From Saprospiraceae bacterium (GTDB lineage Bacteria; Bacteroidota; Bacteroidia; Chitinophagales; Saprospiraceae): a DNA stretch of 64,000 nucleotides. The notes under the pieces are model-generated. The model was not told the DNA's origin. It ran no database searches and worked only from the letters and a program-made list of their open reading frames with translations. Both the position numbers and the translations under genes were made by a program. Shown here piece after piece: positions 8,860 to 19,398 of this stretch. The stretch spans positions 1-64,000 of the forward strand of contig JAKVCV010000022.1 of assembly GCA_022448945.1 (NCBI GenBank), written 5' to 3'. Each line of letters opens with the position of its first letter. Position 1 is the first letter of the stretch.

Positions 8860-11800
8860 CTATAAAATTAATTTACTATAGCCCTGAGCATTTTTTTGCA
8901 ATTTGATTTGAACATTAATTCGCTCTTTTAGTGAGGTTACATGAGAAATTACTCCAATTGTCTTTTGGCTTTCTGATTGTAGGCTGTCAAGGGTGTTCAT
9001 TGCTTCTATTTGTGTTTGTTGATCAAGCGAACTGAAACCTTCATCTATAAATAGGCAATCTATGGCAACTGTACGTGATGCCATATCAGATAAACTTAAG
9101 GCAAGTGCAAGACTCACCAAAAAAGTTTCACCTCCTGAAAGTGTGGTAACGGATCTGATAATATTTCCTTGAAATTGATCGACTACACGAAGTGGGCCAT
9201 CATTTTCAGGCATCATAATTAGGTAGCGGTCCGTAAGTTTTTTAATCCTATTATTTGCATATACCAGAAGGTTCTGGAGGGTTAGTCCTTGTGCAAAATT
9301 GGCAAAATTATTACCATTTGCATCTCCAATAAAACTATTAAGTTTTTTCCATTTTTCAACTTTTGCATTCAATACTTTATTTTCCTCTTGTTTTTTTTCA
9401 ATACGTTTACAATTTTCGATGTCGATTTTAAGTTTTGCGTCAATCTCACTTTTTTGAGTGCTGATTTTTTTCAGTTCAACAGTGCTATCTTCTATAAGTT
9501 TGTTTAATTGTTCTGTAGTTAAGTCAGGGAATGCATCATTTTTTTGTCCTTTATTAATTGTTTTAAATAGGGAATTAATTTTAGTATTTAATTCGGTCTC
9601 TAGAACAATTATTTCATTTTTCTTATTATTGATTCTTTCATATTCATGTTGTGGAAGTAGGTAAATGTTTAATTCTTCTACATTTTGTAGCCCGGATTGT
9701 TTTACTTTGGTTAGAAGACTTTCAGAAAGCTTTTTAAAGAGTTTTATATGTTTATTCTTGATTTCATTTTCTTTATCAACAGCTGTTTTTAAAGATGCAA
9801 GACTTTTATTTTTATCATTAAATTGTTTTTGTAATTCCTGACAATCATCCTTAACGGATTTTCCTGAATAAATAGCATTTCTTTTTGTTTTTAGCACTCT
9901 GAAATCATTATATAGATCTCCAAGAGATTTATAATCCTTGATAATATCACTGTTGATTTTTAGTTCACTTAGAGAACTAACAGCAATTTCTTTTTGATTT
10001 AACTTCTTGTTTAAATTGAAAATTAATAATTCATCATAAGCAACTGGAAGAGGGAATTTTCCTGAATATGCTTCTTTACATTTTTGTAAGGATTTATTTT
10101 GTATTGACAAGTTCGATTTACTAGAGTCAATATTCTTCTGCAATACAGAAATGCTTCCTTTAAGTTTTGTGATTTGGTCCCTTAAAGATTTTTCTTCAGC
10201 AATTTCATCTGAAAGAGATATTTCTGTTTCTTTTATTTTTCCATTAAGTTCATTTTTTTTGTTTTCGGGAATATCAATATTAAAAGGGTGTTCTAGCGCA
10301 CCACATAAGGGGCAGGCCTCACCATCAACAAGTTCATGACGAAGATCTTCATATTTTGCAATCTTTATAGCATCAAGCTTTTTGTCTTGTAATAATTTTA
10401 ATTGATTTGTAAGTATTGTAATGAGTTTGTTTTTTTCTTCATATAACGGAACTTTTAAATTGAGCTCTTTTTCATTATTATTTAGTTCAATATGAATCTT
10501 TTCAATTTCTTTTTCTAAATTTTCAATATTTAAGAGTAACTGAGAAAAACTATTTATATACTCAGCCATTTTTCTTTCTTCGAAAAGGGCATTTCTGTAT
10601 TTTTCTAATTCGCTGTAATTCTGTTCTATAAAGCCTGCATCTTCGAGTTTTTGTTTTAGTTCTTCTTTATGTTCATCAAGAATTTTTATGGCTTCAATGG
10701 GGACTATATTATCACTGATCTTATCTCTAAGTATATTATTCAAATCATTTTTTCTGGTATTTATTCTATTTCGTTCTGTTTTGCCATTATCTTGTAATTT
10801 ATTTAATTCCGCATCTTTAGCAGAAACTATTTTGTCAAAGCTGTTAAGTTTGTCAATAATGTTTTTAGCGTTTATCTCATATCCTGTCAATTCCGAAGCT
10901 TTTGAAAGTACCTTATTAAGTTCATCTGAGATTTCTTTTTCTTTATTTATGTAATTTTCAAGATTTTCTTGAGCTGTATTTATCGCTTTTTGACTTTGTT
11001 TATATTTACTGAAATCAACCGCTAATGGGCTTAATTGGTTGTGTATACTAAGTTTTTCTAGTTTTGGTTCAAATGCTGTTTTTTCTTTTAGAAGTTGATG
11101 CTGTTTGTTTTTAACATTTTCAAGTTCAATTGTATTATCTTTTATGGATTTTTTAATTATTTGATTTTTATGAAGTTTCCGGAGTTCCTTTTCCATTTTG
11201 CTTTGTTTTCCCATTAAGGAATTCTGGGTCGATTGTAATTCTATTTTTTCTTCAGTATTAAGTATACTGATCGCTTCCCACTCTAATTTTTTAATTTTTA
11301 ATTGATCATTTAGTTCTTTAAATGTTTCATATGTGAGTTGTCCTAATTTTCTATATATAGAAGTTCCGGTAATATTTTCGAGTAATTGTCCTCTTTCATT
11401 TTTGTTGGCCTTCAAGAATTTTGCAAATTCTCCTTGAGAAAGAATGATGGATTTAACAAATTGGTCATATGTAAGGCCTATCAATTCTTCATTTTTAGCC
11501 GGAATTTTGCTTTTTAATAGATCAAAAGGAACTTCACCATTAAAAAGGGTCATTTCATAATCATTAAAGATACCATTTCTGTTTTTTGCTATCTTCCAGC
11601 TAGATGTATATCTTATATTCTTTATGTCATATACAATATTAGCGTATGCTTCATTAGTATTATGTGTTACTATAGATCCATTATTACTGATTCCTTTTTT
11701 TGAAATTTTACCCAAGCGAGGTACTTGATTAAACAATGCAAGGGTCATGACATCCAATAATGTAGATTTTCCGGAACCTGTAGGTCCGGTTATAGCAAAA

Positions 11801-11895
11801 ATACCACTGGAAGCTAGTGGTTCTTTATTAAAGTCAACACGATGTTCTCCTTTAAGACTATTGATATTTTTGAATGCTATACTAATGATCTTCAT
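8860..11895 (-). CDS. sbcC: Exonuclease subunit SbcC (SMC-like ATPase)
   Basis: Walker A GPTGSGKSTLLDVMTLALF; coiled coil; zinc hook CPLCG; signature TLSGGETFLVSLALALSLS; Walker B LFIDEGFSSLD; overlaps sbcD by 4 nt. Confidence 0.93.
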   Translation of the reverse strand: MKIISIAFKNINSLKGEHRVDFNKEPLASSGIFAITGPTGSGKSTLLDVMTLALFNQVPRLGKISKKGISNNGSIVTHNTNEAYANIVYDIKNIRYTSSWKIAKNRNGIFNDYEMTLFNGEVPFDLLKSKIPAKNEELIGLTYDQFVKSIILSQGEFAKFLKANKNERGQLLENITGTSIYRKLGQLTYETFKELNDQLKIKKLEWEAISILNTEEKIELQSTQNSLMGKQSKMEKELRKLHKNQIIKKSIKDNTIELENVKNKQHQLLKEKTAFEPKLEKLSIHNQLSPLAVDFSKYKQSQKAINTAQENLENYINKEKEISDELNKVLSKASELTGYEINAKNIIDKLNSFDKIVSAKDAELNKLQDNGKTERNRINTRKNDLNNILRDKISDNIVPIEAIKILDEHKEELKQKLEDAGFIEQNYSELEKYRNALFEERKMAEYINSFSQLLLNIENLEKEIEKIHIELNNNEKELNLKVPLYEEKNKLITILTNQLKLLQDKKLDAIKIAKYEDLRHELVDGEACPLCGALEHPFNIDIPENKKNELNGKIKETEISLSDEIAEEKSLRDQITKLKGSISVLQKNIDSSKSNLSIQNKSLQKCKEAYSGKFPLPVAYDELLIFNLNKKLNQKEIAVSSLSELKINSDIIKDYKSLGDLYNDFRVLKTKRNAIYSGKSVKDDCQELQKQFNDKNKSLASLKTAVDKENEIKNKHIKLFKKLSESLLTKVKQSGLQNVEELNIYLLPQHEYERINNKKNEIIVLETELNTKINSLFKTINKGQKNDAFPDLTTEQLNKLIEDSTVELKKISTQKSEIDAKLKIDIENCKRIEKKQEENKVLNAKVEKWKKLNSFIGDANGNNFANFAQGLTLQNLLVYANNRIKKLTDRYLIMMPENDGPLRVVDQFQGNIIRSVTTLSGGETFLVSLALALSLSDMASRTVAIDCLFIDEGFSSLDQQTQIEAMNTLDSLQSESQKTIGVISHVTSLKERINVQIKLQKNAQGYSKLIL

Positions 11896-13118
11896 TCGTG
11901 TTCTTTTTCGTGGTGCATGTCAATTAATTCCTGGAAAACTTCAATGAGCAACGTTTTTTCATCATCGTTTTTAGCAGCTGCATCCAGCTTTTTACAAAAA
12001 ACATCTTTTACGTTCAAATCTTCTATGTTTGCTCCTTCTTTGAATAGATCAGCAGTATTTAATACTCCTTGTTCAAATTCTGTCCGAGTTTTTAAAATTT
12101 TAAATCTTTCTTCATCATCAAATTGATAAACGAATTCATCCAATTTAGTTAAAATAGAGGTATCACGGATTTTTTCTTTAATTTCTAGCTCAATAAACGC
12201 AGGCAATGGAAAAATATTCGTATAATTTTGTACTTCAGTCATCACTTCTTGAAGGGAGCCACTAATTTTTTTTAGTTCTCTTTGTTTCGGAATTTTGATA
12301 ATCTGAGGTTTACTAATAGTCTTGTTTTTACATTCAACGACCAAAATACATTTGTTGTCTTTTTTTTCTGAAAAGCTTAGTGCAATTGGTGAGCCAGAAT
12401 AGCGAATCATGGGGTTCTTATTAATAATCTGAGGTTGATGTATGTGTCCGAGAGCAACATAATTGAATACATCGGGAAAGATATCTGAAGATACAGCAGC
12501 TGAGTTTCCAACGTGTATTTCTCTTTCGCTTTCACTTCTATTTACACCTTGTGCATATAAATGCCCCATTGCAATAATAGGTGTTGAAGCGTATTTTTGT
12601 TCGCAAATTTTAGCTAGAGTAGCATAATGTTTTTTTATTCCTGCTCTTGTAGCTTCAGTTTTATTTTTAAATTTTTTGTCGCTTTCTAGTGTTCTCAAAT
12701 CTTTATCCCTCAAGAAAGGAACAGCAGCAACAACAAGCTTTAATTCACCATCTTTATCTTTTATTTCTATTAGTTCATCTTCTATATTATCTGTTGCACC
12801 CCCTATAATAGAAACATCAAGCATTTTGAGAATTTCACGTGGTGCATTCAACAGTCCAATAGAATCGTGGTTGCCACCAGTAATGATGATTTTGATGTCA
12901 GCACCAATAAGTTTTTTCAAAAAACGAAAATATATACTCCTGTCTTTAACTGAAGGATTTGCCAAATCAAAAACATCTCCCGATATTAATAAAACATCTA
13001 TCGAATTTGTTTTTATTGTATTCAATAACCATTCGAGAAAAAGATTCTGTTCTTCTTCCAATGGGTTTTTGTGTAAAACTTTACCGATATGCCAATCAGC
13101 AGTGTGTAGGATTTTCAT
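11892..13118 (-). CDS. sbcD: Exonuclease subunit SbcD (calcineurin-like phosphoesterase)
   Basis: MKILHTADWHIGK, LISGDVFD, ITGGNHDS, MGHLYAQG, ALGHIHQPQ. Confidence 0.94.
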   Translation of the reverse strand: MKILHTADWHIGKVLHKNPLEEEQNLFLEWLLNTIKTNSIDVLLISGDVFDLANPSVKDRSIYFRFLKKLIGADIKIIITGGNHDSIGLLNAPREILKMLDVSIIGGATDNIEDELIEIKDKDGELKLVVAAVPFLRDKDLRTLESDKKFKNKTEATRAGIKKHYATLAKICEQKYASTPIIAMGHLYAQGVNRSESEREIHVGNSAAVSSDIFPDVFNYVALGHIHQPQIINKNPMIRYSGSPIALSFSEKKDNKCILVVECKNKTISKPQIIKIPKQRELKKISGSLQEVMTEVQNYTNIFPLPAFIELEIKEKIRDTSILTKLDEFVYQFDDEERFKILKTRTEFEQGVLNTADLFKEGANIEDLNVKDVFCKKLDAAAKNDDEKTLLIEVFQELIDMHHEKEHE

Positions 13119-13373
13119 GGCTTATAAAACAAAATCAGTTAATTTGTTTAAGAAAAGGCAAACAGAATAATCGTGGTAAAAATTAAATTAATCTCTGATG
13201 ATGAAATTAATATTTTAGCTTCAAAATTCACAAAAAAATGATCTTAAAAAACAATTGTTTTTCAAAATCATGAATATGTGCTATTTGCTAGTAGGAAATT
13301 ATTGTTTAAATAATATTTTCTGTTGAGAACTGCCTTTAAATTTTAGGTTGCCTAGTAATATTACGATATATAA

Positions 13374-14399
13374 TTAATAAGGTTTTATGTCAAATAATCT
13401 ACGGAAACGATATTCTAATTTACGAAAAAATGTGGGTTTGTAATCTTGATGCCAAGGTGGTACTACTTTTTGAATAACATAATCTTGCATTTGTTTTTCT
13501 TTCACCTTCTTTGCTTCTTGTGTGTTTATCTGTTCAACAAAATATGGAAAGAATTGGTATTTGTTTAAGATTAAATTCCTGGCTTCCTCTATTGCATCTA
13601 TGTTTTTTTCCCAGCTTTTATTAGCAATTGCTTCTTTAATTATTTTGAGTGATTCTTTAGGTTTTTTGGCATTAATTATAATCATTGATTCTTTAGGAAA
13701 ATATTCAAAAATATTTGGTGCTCCAGAATAGATTGGCATAGTCCAGGAAAGGAAACAGTCAGCAATTTTTTCTGTCCAATAGTGATCATAATAACTATTT
13801 TCAATAGCAATTGAATATTTGTATGGGTATAGAATTTCAAATTTATCGTCATTTGGCATAGGTCTTATACCTCTTCCATAAGTTTCAACTTTAAACCCGG
13901 ACTTGTCAAATTCTTTTAGTAAATTTATACGATCTGCATGACCAGGTTTCCAGGTTAAATTGGATGTAATACATGATACTTTATCAATTTTATTTTGATC
14001 ATTTTTAGGTAATGAAATAAGTTCATTGTATGTTTTTTTTATTATCCATGGGACTTTTGGATCTATTTTGATATGATCTTTTATCAAGTTTTTAGAATGT
14101 TGAGTGAAAATTTTATCAAACTGTTTATAAGTTGGTATTGCAAATTTGTTGTAGTTGATTGGAGGTTCTCCAGACACCAACCATTTGTTTCCAGGGTAAC
14201 ATCGAACTTCTAATTTTTCTAGTGGCCAATTAAAGACCATTAGATAATCAAAATCTTTTATATTCTGAGTTGTTTTTTCATCAAAAAAAAACTTCACATT
14301 TCCCCAAACACCATCTAATTTTGGGGTTTGACGCAACAAACTGTTTTCCCCATGCCAACCACAGTGTACTTTAACTCGAATTTGTCTTTTATCCATCAT
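13374..14399 (-). CDS. GT10-family fucosyltransferase-like glycosyltransferase
   Basis: SIAIENSYYDHYWTEKIADCFLSWTMPIYSGAPNIFEYFPKESMI matches the conserved alpha-1,3-fucosyltransferase motif. Confidence 0.82.
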   Translation of the reverse strand: MMDKRQIRVKVHCGWHGENSLLRQTPKLDGVWGNVKFFFDEKTTQNIKDFDYLMVFNWPLEKLEVRCYPGNKWLVSGEPPINYNKFAIPTYKQFDKIFTQHSKNLIKDHIKIDPKVPWIIKKTYNELISLPKNDQNKIDKVSCITSNLTWKPGHADRINLLKEFDKSGFKVETYGRGIRPMPNDDKFEILYPYKYSIAIENSYYDHYWTEKIADCFLSWTMPIYSGAPNIFEYFPKESMIIINAKKPKESLKIIKEAIANKSWEKNIDAIEEARNLILNKYQFFPYFVEQINTQEAKKVKEKQMQDYVIQKVVPPWHQDYKPTFFRKLEYRFRRLFDIKPY

Positions 14400-14499
14400 T
14401 TTTTTTTTTCATGGGCAAAGGTAAGCATAAATATTTTTAGAAGGATTTTTTCTTAATATTTAGTTCTTAATAGATAAAATTCAATGTTTGAAACATTAG

Positions 14500-15573
14500 T
14501 TATTTTAAAATATCAACATAGGCTTCATAATGTAATTTGCCTACTTTTTCCCATGACCAGTTATTTTTTGCATACTCTAAGTTTTTGTTTCCATGACCTG
14601 ATATGGCTAAGGATTTGCCCTTGTTTAAACGCTCTTTTAAATTATTTAAATTTGAAGGATTGTACATAGGGTTTCCGGTTTCTTTCAGTATGTCTCCCAT
14701 GTTTCCTGCCGATGGGCCAATTACAGTCCTGCTAAAAGAAAAACCTAATGAAATTAGACCTGAATTTATTGAATCCATTCGCGGTGAAATTAATACATCA
14801 CAAGCATTCAAATATAATTGTATTTTATTATCTGGGATTGCTGGAAGAAATTTAAAAGTGTGCTTTGGAAATTTTATTTTGGTTAATAATTGTCTAATTT
14901 GTTTAAGAATGATGCGATTTCCATAAAATGGCCATTGTGCAACAAATAATAGATCATTTTTGTCTTCTAAAAGGGCTGCTATATTTTGAATTAATATTTT
15001 TTCTTTTTTATTTCTAATAGATCCTATAACAAGGTACATGAACTTATTCGGATTAATATTTAAAGCAGCACGAGCTTCAATTTTTGAAATTGTATTAGGT
15101 AATTTAGAGTACATTATAATCGGTGCAAAAAAGTGTTTCTGTTTTGTATACCAGTTGAATTCCCCATAAAATTCTTTATATTCATTATAGCTGAATTTTT
15201 CCATATGGAAAATAGCATCTGCAAAGCTAAATGCTGTTTTGTATAAAGCTGCATCAAGCTTTGTTTTTGTATGAGGAATTGCATTATGGCGTGTAATTAT
15301 GATTTTTTTTTCTTGAGTCTTGAGTTGTTTTAATCTATTGTTTAGTTTTTTGATATCATTTTCTGTTGGTATTTTCCAATCCACTAAAGCTTCTGGCCAA
15401 TGGATATGTATTATGTCATAATCTAGATTGTCAATTTCCCAAAAATCATTCAAATTTATATCAAGCTTAAACGTGCCTTCATGTTTAGAAAGGCCAAAAT
15501 CACGTGTAGCTTCCATCATTTCGTGAACACTTAGGTTCAACATATTATCTGGTAAAGTAGCTAGAATTTTCAT
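14500..15573 (-). CDS. Glycosyltransferase (GT-B, GT4-like)
   Basis: Rossmann-like C-terminal half ...PNKFMYLVIGSIRNKKEKILIQNI; HIHWPEALVDWKIP; 4-nt overlap with upstream gene at 15570-15573. Confidence 0.7.
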   Translation of the reverse strand: MKILATLPDNMLNLSVHEMMEATRDFGLSKHEGTFKLDINLNDFWEIDNLDYDIIHIHWPEALVDWKIPTENDIKKLNNRLKQLKTQEKKIIITRHNAIPHTKTKLDAALYKTAFSFADAIFHMEKFSYNEYKEFYGEFNWYTKQKHFFAPIIMYSKLPNTISKIEARAALNINPNKFMYLVIGSIRNKKEKILIQNIAALLEDKNDLLFVAQWPFYGNRIILKQIRQLLTKIKFPKHTFKFLPAIPDNKIQLYLNACDVLISPRMDSINSGLISLGFSFSRTVIGPSAGNMGDILKETGNPMYNPSNLNNLKERLNKGKSLAISGHGNKNLEYAKNNWSWEKVGKLHYEAYVDILK

Positions 15574-16778
15574 TTTTGTGATAAAATAAATTTAAACAGA
15601 CTTAGGTATGATTCTGCCTGAATTTTTAAATCATATTTTTCTACTGCATTTTGACGAATCCATGCCCTGTCGTATTTTGTTTTAAGTGATGTTATAATTA
15701 AATCTGCTAAGCAATTAGAATCGATTGTTGAACAAATTTCTCCATTCTTTCCTGGAATAATCATGTCTGGTATTCCCCCAATATCAAAACCAATCACTGG
15801 TGTTCCACAGCACAAGCTCTCAATTACCGTATTAGGTAAATTGTCTTCGATCGATGGAATCACAAAAACATCAGCAGCAGCATATGCCATAGCAATTAAA
15901 TTTTCATCTGATAGGTATCCAAGTTCATGTGATTTTTGTGGGTCAAGATTTAATTTATTTATATTTTTACCTATAATGGCTAGTTCTACATTTTTATCTT
16001 TTATTTTTTCTAGGGCATCTAGAAGATAATTTATTCCTTTACGTTTACCATCAACAGAAGCTGCTACAAATAAGATGATTTTTTTATCTTTAGGTATGTT
16101 CAATTGATCTCTGGCAAAGTCTTTAGTATAGGGTTTGAATATATGTGTTTGGATACCATAAGGTATAAGTTTATGTGTCGCATTTGGATAAAGTTCTTGA
16201 GCATTTTCTGCACAATTTTTTAACCAAATAGAGGGACTAACAATAGTAAAATGTTGATTTTCAAAAAGTGATTTTTTTAGTGTATATTGTTGTAGTATTA
16301 GATCTTTAAAACTATTTAAAGGAAATCCTTTCAAATAATGATATCCCCCTGTAAATAAAAGCATATCATGTAGTGTCCAAACAATGGGTTTTGTATTACT
16401 AGTAAAAAAAGAGGGATAGTCTAAAAAATTAGCAACCCAATGGATATTTATTATATCGGCCCAATTATAAAGATGGTGATCTTTAATATCATGAAGCGTT
16501 TCGCAAAAGCTAAATAGTTCATCTGATGGTCTTTTTTCTAAATTTTTCTTTCGTTTCTTATTGAATAAAAGTACTCTTGGAGCCTTTTTGAGCCGTTTAA
16601 ATAAAGTTCTTGGTTCATATACTTCTAAGAAAGGATAAATTTCTGGAATCTTAGTATTGTTTTTTTGTAATACCAATACTTTTGAGTTAACACCAATTGA
16701 TAATAAACCCTGATGAAGTCGAATACATGCATTTGCAGCACCGCCACTATTAGTTGTAGATAGGATTAAGATGTTCAT
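15570..16778 (-). CDS. Glycosyltransferase family 4
   Basis: LSTTNSGGAANACIRLHQGL; DVFVIPSIEDNLPNTVIESLCCGTPVIGFDIGGIPDMI. Confidence 0.88.
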   Translation of the reverse strand: MNILILSTTNSGGAANACIRLHQGLLSIGVNSKVLVLQKNNTKIPEIYPFLEVYEPRTLFKRLKKAPRVLLFNKKRKKNLEKRPSDELFSFCETLHDIKDHHLYNWADIINIHWVANFLDYPSFFTSNTKPIVWTLHDMLLFTGGYHYLKGFPLNSFKDLILQQYTLKKSLFENQHFTIVSPSIWLKNCAENAQELYPNATHKLIPYGIQTHIFKPYTKDFARDQLNIPKDKKIILFVAASVDGKRKGINYLLDALEKIKDKNVELAIIGKNINKLNLDPQKSHELGYLSDENLIAMAYAAADVFVIPSIEDNLPNTVIESLCCGTPVIGFDIGGIPDMIIPGKNGEICSTIDSNCLADLIITSLKTKYDRAWIRQNAVEKYDLKIQAESYLSLFKFILSQK

Positions 16779-17665
16779 TTTTTAATAAATCTAGCTTGAA
16801 TTGTTAATCCTTTAAACTTTTTTGTTAAAAATGGTTTTACAATTTTTGCTAATAGAAAGAAGATTCTAAAAGGTATTAGTCTAAATTTTCTCTTCCAGCT
16901 TCGCATTAGATTCCCCTCAAAATAACTATTGTGCTCTTTATTCAGTGGAGAAAAAAGGACTTGCGCTGTTTCGATATTAAAAATTTTTTCTAAATTTCTC
17001 AGTGACTCTTCAGTCCATAGTCCCATATGGTGTGGAGGTAAATTTAATGTGTTTGATTCTAAATTTATAAAACTATCATTATTTGGAACACTAATAATCA
17101 TTAATCCCCCTGGTTTAAGACTCATTAAACTAGCCTCAATAAAACTATGTACATCAGCAATATGTTCAACAACTTGAAATGAACATACAATATCATATTT
17201 TTCTGGATTCTCTTTTGCATGTTCTTGAATCGATTGAAAATGAACATCTAAGCCTTTTTTTTGGCCATCATTAACAGCTTTTTTATTTAGTTCTAGTCCT
17301 GTGATTTCGAAACCTTTCTTACTAAGTGTTGACAAAAAACCAGCCGCCCCACAACCAATTTCTAAAATTTTTTCGTTCCCCTTTAAACTATCTAATACAA
17401 CCTGATGTTCCCATTTCCAATGTTGGTAGTAAAACTCCCATTTTTGGAGTTGTTCATAAAAATGACCATCGCCTGCAATATCATAGGGGTAAAAGAATTG
17501 ATATTTTGTGTCAACACATTCATATTTTTCCACTTGATTAAGATCATCAAAAAAAGTAGAGACATCTATATCAAATTGTTTTTGGTATGCCTCGATTATA
17601 CCAGGGCAGGAGATCTTGTCAATTTTCTTTGCTTTTTTTTCAATATTTAAGGGTGAATTGGGCAT
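16775..17665 (-). CDS. Class I SAM-dependent methyltransferase
   Basis: ILEIGCGAAGFLSTLSKKGFEITGLELNKKAV; YDIVCSFQVVEHIAD; LKPGGLMIISVPN. Confidence 0.87.
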   Translation of the reverse strand: MPNSPLNIEKKAKKIDKISCPGIIEAYQKQFDIDVSTFFDDLNQVEKYECVDTKYQFFYPYDIAGDGHFYEQLQKWEFYYQHWKWEHQVVLDSLKGNEKILEIGCGAAGFLSTLSKKGFEITGLELNKKAVNDGQKKGLDVHFQSIQEHAKENPEKYDIVCSFQVVEHIADVHSFIEASLMSLKPGGLMIISVPNNDSFINLESNTLNLPPHHMGLWTEESLRNLEKIFNIETAQVLFSPLNKEHNSYFEGNLMRSWKRKFRLIPFRIFFLLAKIVKPFLTKKFKGLTIQARFIKK

Positions 17666-17669
17666 GCTA

Positions 17670-18347
17670 TTAGTAGTTTTTGATTAGATAACAGATACTA
17701 TCATTGAACTGTCTAATTCTAGTTGCAGATTTTCGACTTGATAAAAAATCATGTAATGCTTTAGTACAACCATCCCAGGAATAATAATCATCAAAAATAA
17801 TATATCCACCTTCAACAACGTGATCAAAAAGAGAATTTAGACAATCCATAGTAGATTCATACCAGTCACCGTCTAATCTTAGAAGCGCAATCTTTTGCTC
17901 GGGGAATTTTGGTAAAGTTTCATTGAACCAGCCTTTAATAATATGAACATTTTTAACATTTGCAATAGCCATTGCTTTTTCAGCAAAATCTATTTCTGCT
18001 GAGCAGTTATCATAATATGAAGAAGAAGTTTTGTTGTTTTGCCAATCAATTGCATTTGCACCATCAATTTCCTTGGCTTCAGGTAGGCCTTCAAAACTAT
18101 CGTAAAGAAAATACTCTCTTTCATTTCCTAGAATAGTAGCAATCCCTGCACTCATGCCCCCTCTCCAAACACCGCATTCTACAATTGCTCCAGGAATCAA
18201 TTTGATTTTTTTAGCTAACATTAAGTTCTCCATGTATATTCCAGACGAAATCATGGTGAAATCTCTGAATTCATTATAGATTTTTCTAGCCTCAATGTAA
18301 TCTTTGCGCGCTGTTAATTTATTTTTAAGAATATTTAAGAAGCCCAT
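17670..18347 (-). CDS. TylF/MycF-family O-methyltransferase-like protein
   Basis: IPGAIVECGVWRGGMSAGIA, YDSFEGLP, LRLDGDWYESTMDCLNSLFDHVVEGGYIIFDDY. Confidence 0.85.
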   Translation of the reverse strand: MGFLNILKNKLTARKDYIEARKIYNEFRDFTMISSGIYMENLMLAKKIKLIPGAIVECGVWRGGMSAGIATILGNEREYFLYDSFEGLPEAKEIDGANAIDWQNNKTSSSYYDNCSAEIDFAEKAMAIANVKNVHIIKGWFNETLPKFPEQKIALLRLDGDWYESTMDCLNSLFDHVVEGGYIIFDDYYSWDGCTKALHDFLSSRKSATRIRQFNDSICYLIKNY

Positions 18348-18550
18348 TCTTCTATTAAAATTTCAGTGTTAATCAGTATTCTTTTTATTATTCAGCTAAA
18401 ATAGAAATCAAATATTGTTCATGAAGTCTATTTTGGCCTTTTAAATGTCATATGTTATATAATTCAATCATGAATATAAACTTATTTGTTCACATGTAAA
18501 AAAACCAAGTTGTTTGATTGTCAATTTCGAAAGGTAAAACGTTAAAAATA

Positions 18551-19360
18551 TTATTTAACGGCTTCCATGAATAATGAATCAGGTTTTCTTACAGTATTAG
18601 TAACGTCCAATTTATATTTGTTCCAGTCAGGGATATTACTTTTGTAAGCGTCTTTTATTTCAATATGTTTAAAACCGCATTTCTCCAGTAATCTTTTTAG
18701 TGAAAACCTATCATACATATAAAGATGATTTTCACCCTGCATTCTAAACTTACCAATTTTTAGTGCTTTTTTTTCTTCAGAAGATAATAATAATACTTTC
18801 GCTTTCCTTAGATATGTCATTGGATTAAAAAAGCGAAAAAAAGATCCTCTATGAACAGGAAGTTTTTCGTAATTAGTATTACTGGGTTTACCGATTCGAC
18901 TATAAACAAATTCAGGGTTAGGCATATTTGATTTAAGATATTCTCCCATTTTTCCACCACTATAATTCCGAGTAGTTTGATCATAGAGTTCAATCATTGT
19001 CCAATTGTAATTATGTTCAGCATCTTTATCGTTTTCTATAGATGCATTTAGGTATTTAAGATAATTTTGGGCTATTTGTTCTAAATCTGGAACAGCAACT
19101 CGAATTATACCTTTAGGTTTTAAAACATTGTAGCACTCTTTAATGAAATTTTCTCCATCTTTTTCTTCAAAATGCTCAAGAACATGTGAATGATAGACGA
19201 CGTCAAATGAGTTTTTAGCAAAAGGGATTCCATTAAGAAGGTTATGTGCTATTACCTTTTCTCCCGTTGAGATAAAATCAACATTTGTCCAATCATTATG
19301 ATAATGTCTCCCACATCCAAGGTTTAACAGTTTCAGGTTTGAATTTTTAAATTTTTCCAT
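18551..19360 (-). CDS. Class I SAM-dependent methyltransferase
   Basis: LKLLNLGCGRHYHNDWTNVDF; FDVVYHSHVLEHFEEKDG; LKPKGIIRVAVPDLE. Confidence 0.85.
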   Translation of the reverse strand: MEKFKNSNLKLLNLGCGRHYHNDWTNVDFISTGEKVIAHNLLNGIPFAKNSFDVVYHSHVLEHFEEKDGENFIKECYNVLKPKGIIRVAVPDLEQIAQNYLKYLNASIENDKDAEHNYNWTMIELYDQTTRNYSGGKMGEYLKSNMPNPEFVYSRIGKPSNTNYEKLPVHRGSFFRFFNPMTYLRKAKVLLLSSEEKKALKIGKFRMQGENHLYMYDRFSLKRLLEKCGFKHIEIKDAYKSNIPDWNKYKLDVTNTVRKPDSLFMEAVK

Positions 19361-19398
19361 TTAAATTGAAAAGCTAAGGAATCTTAAAATGTATATTA

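Noticed and set aside
9289-13186. Plus-strand ORFs opposite sbcC/sbcD
   Set aside because: Phe/Ser-rich translations typical of the antisense of Lys/Glu-rich coiled coils; genes on the minus strand are certain.
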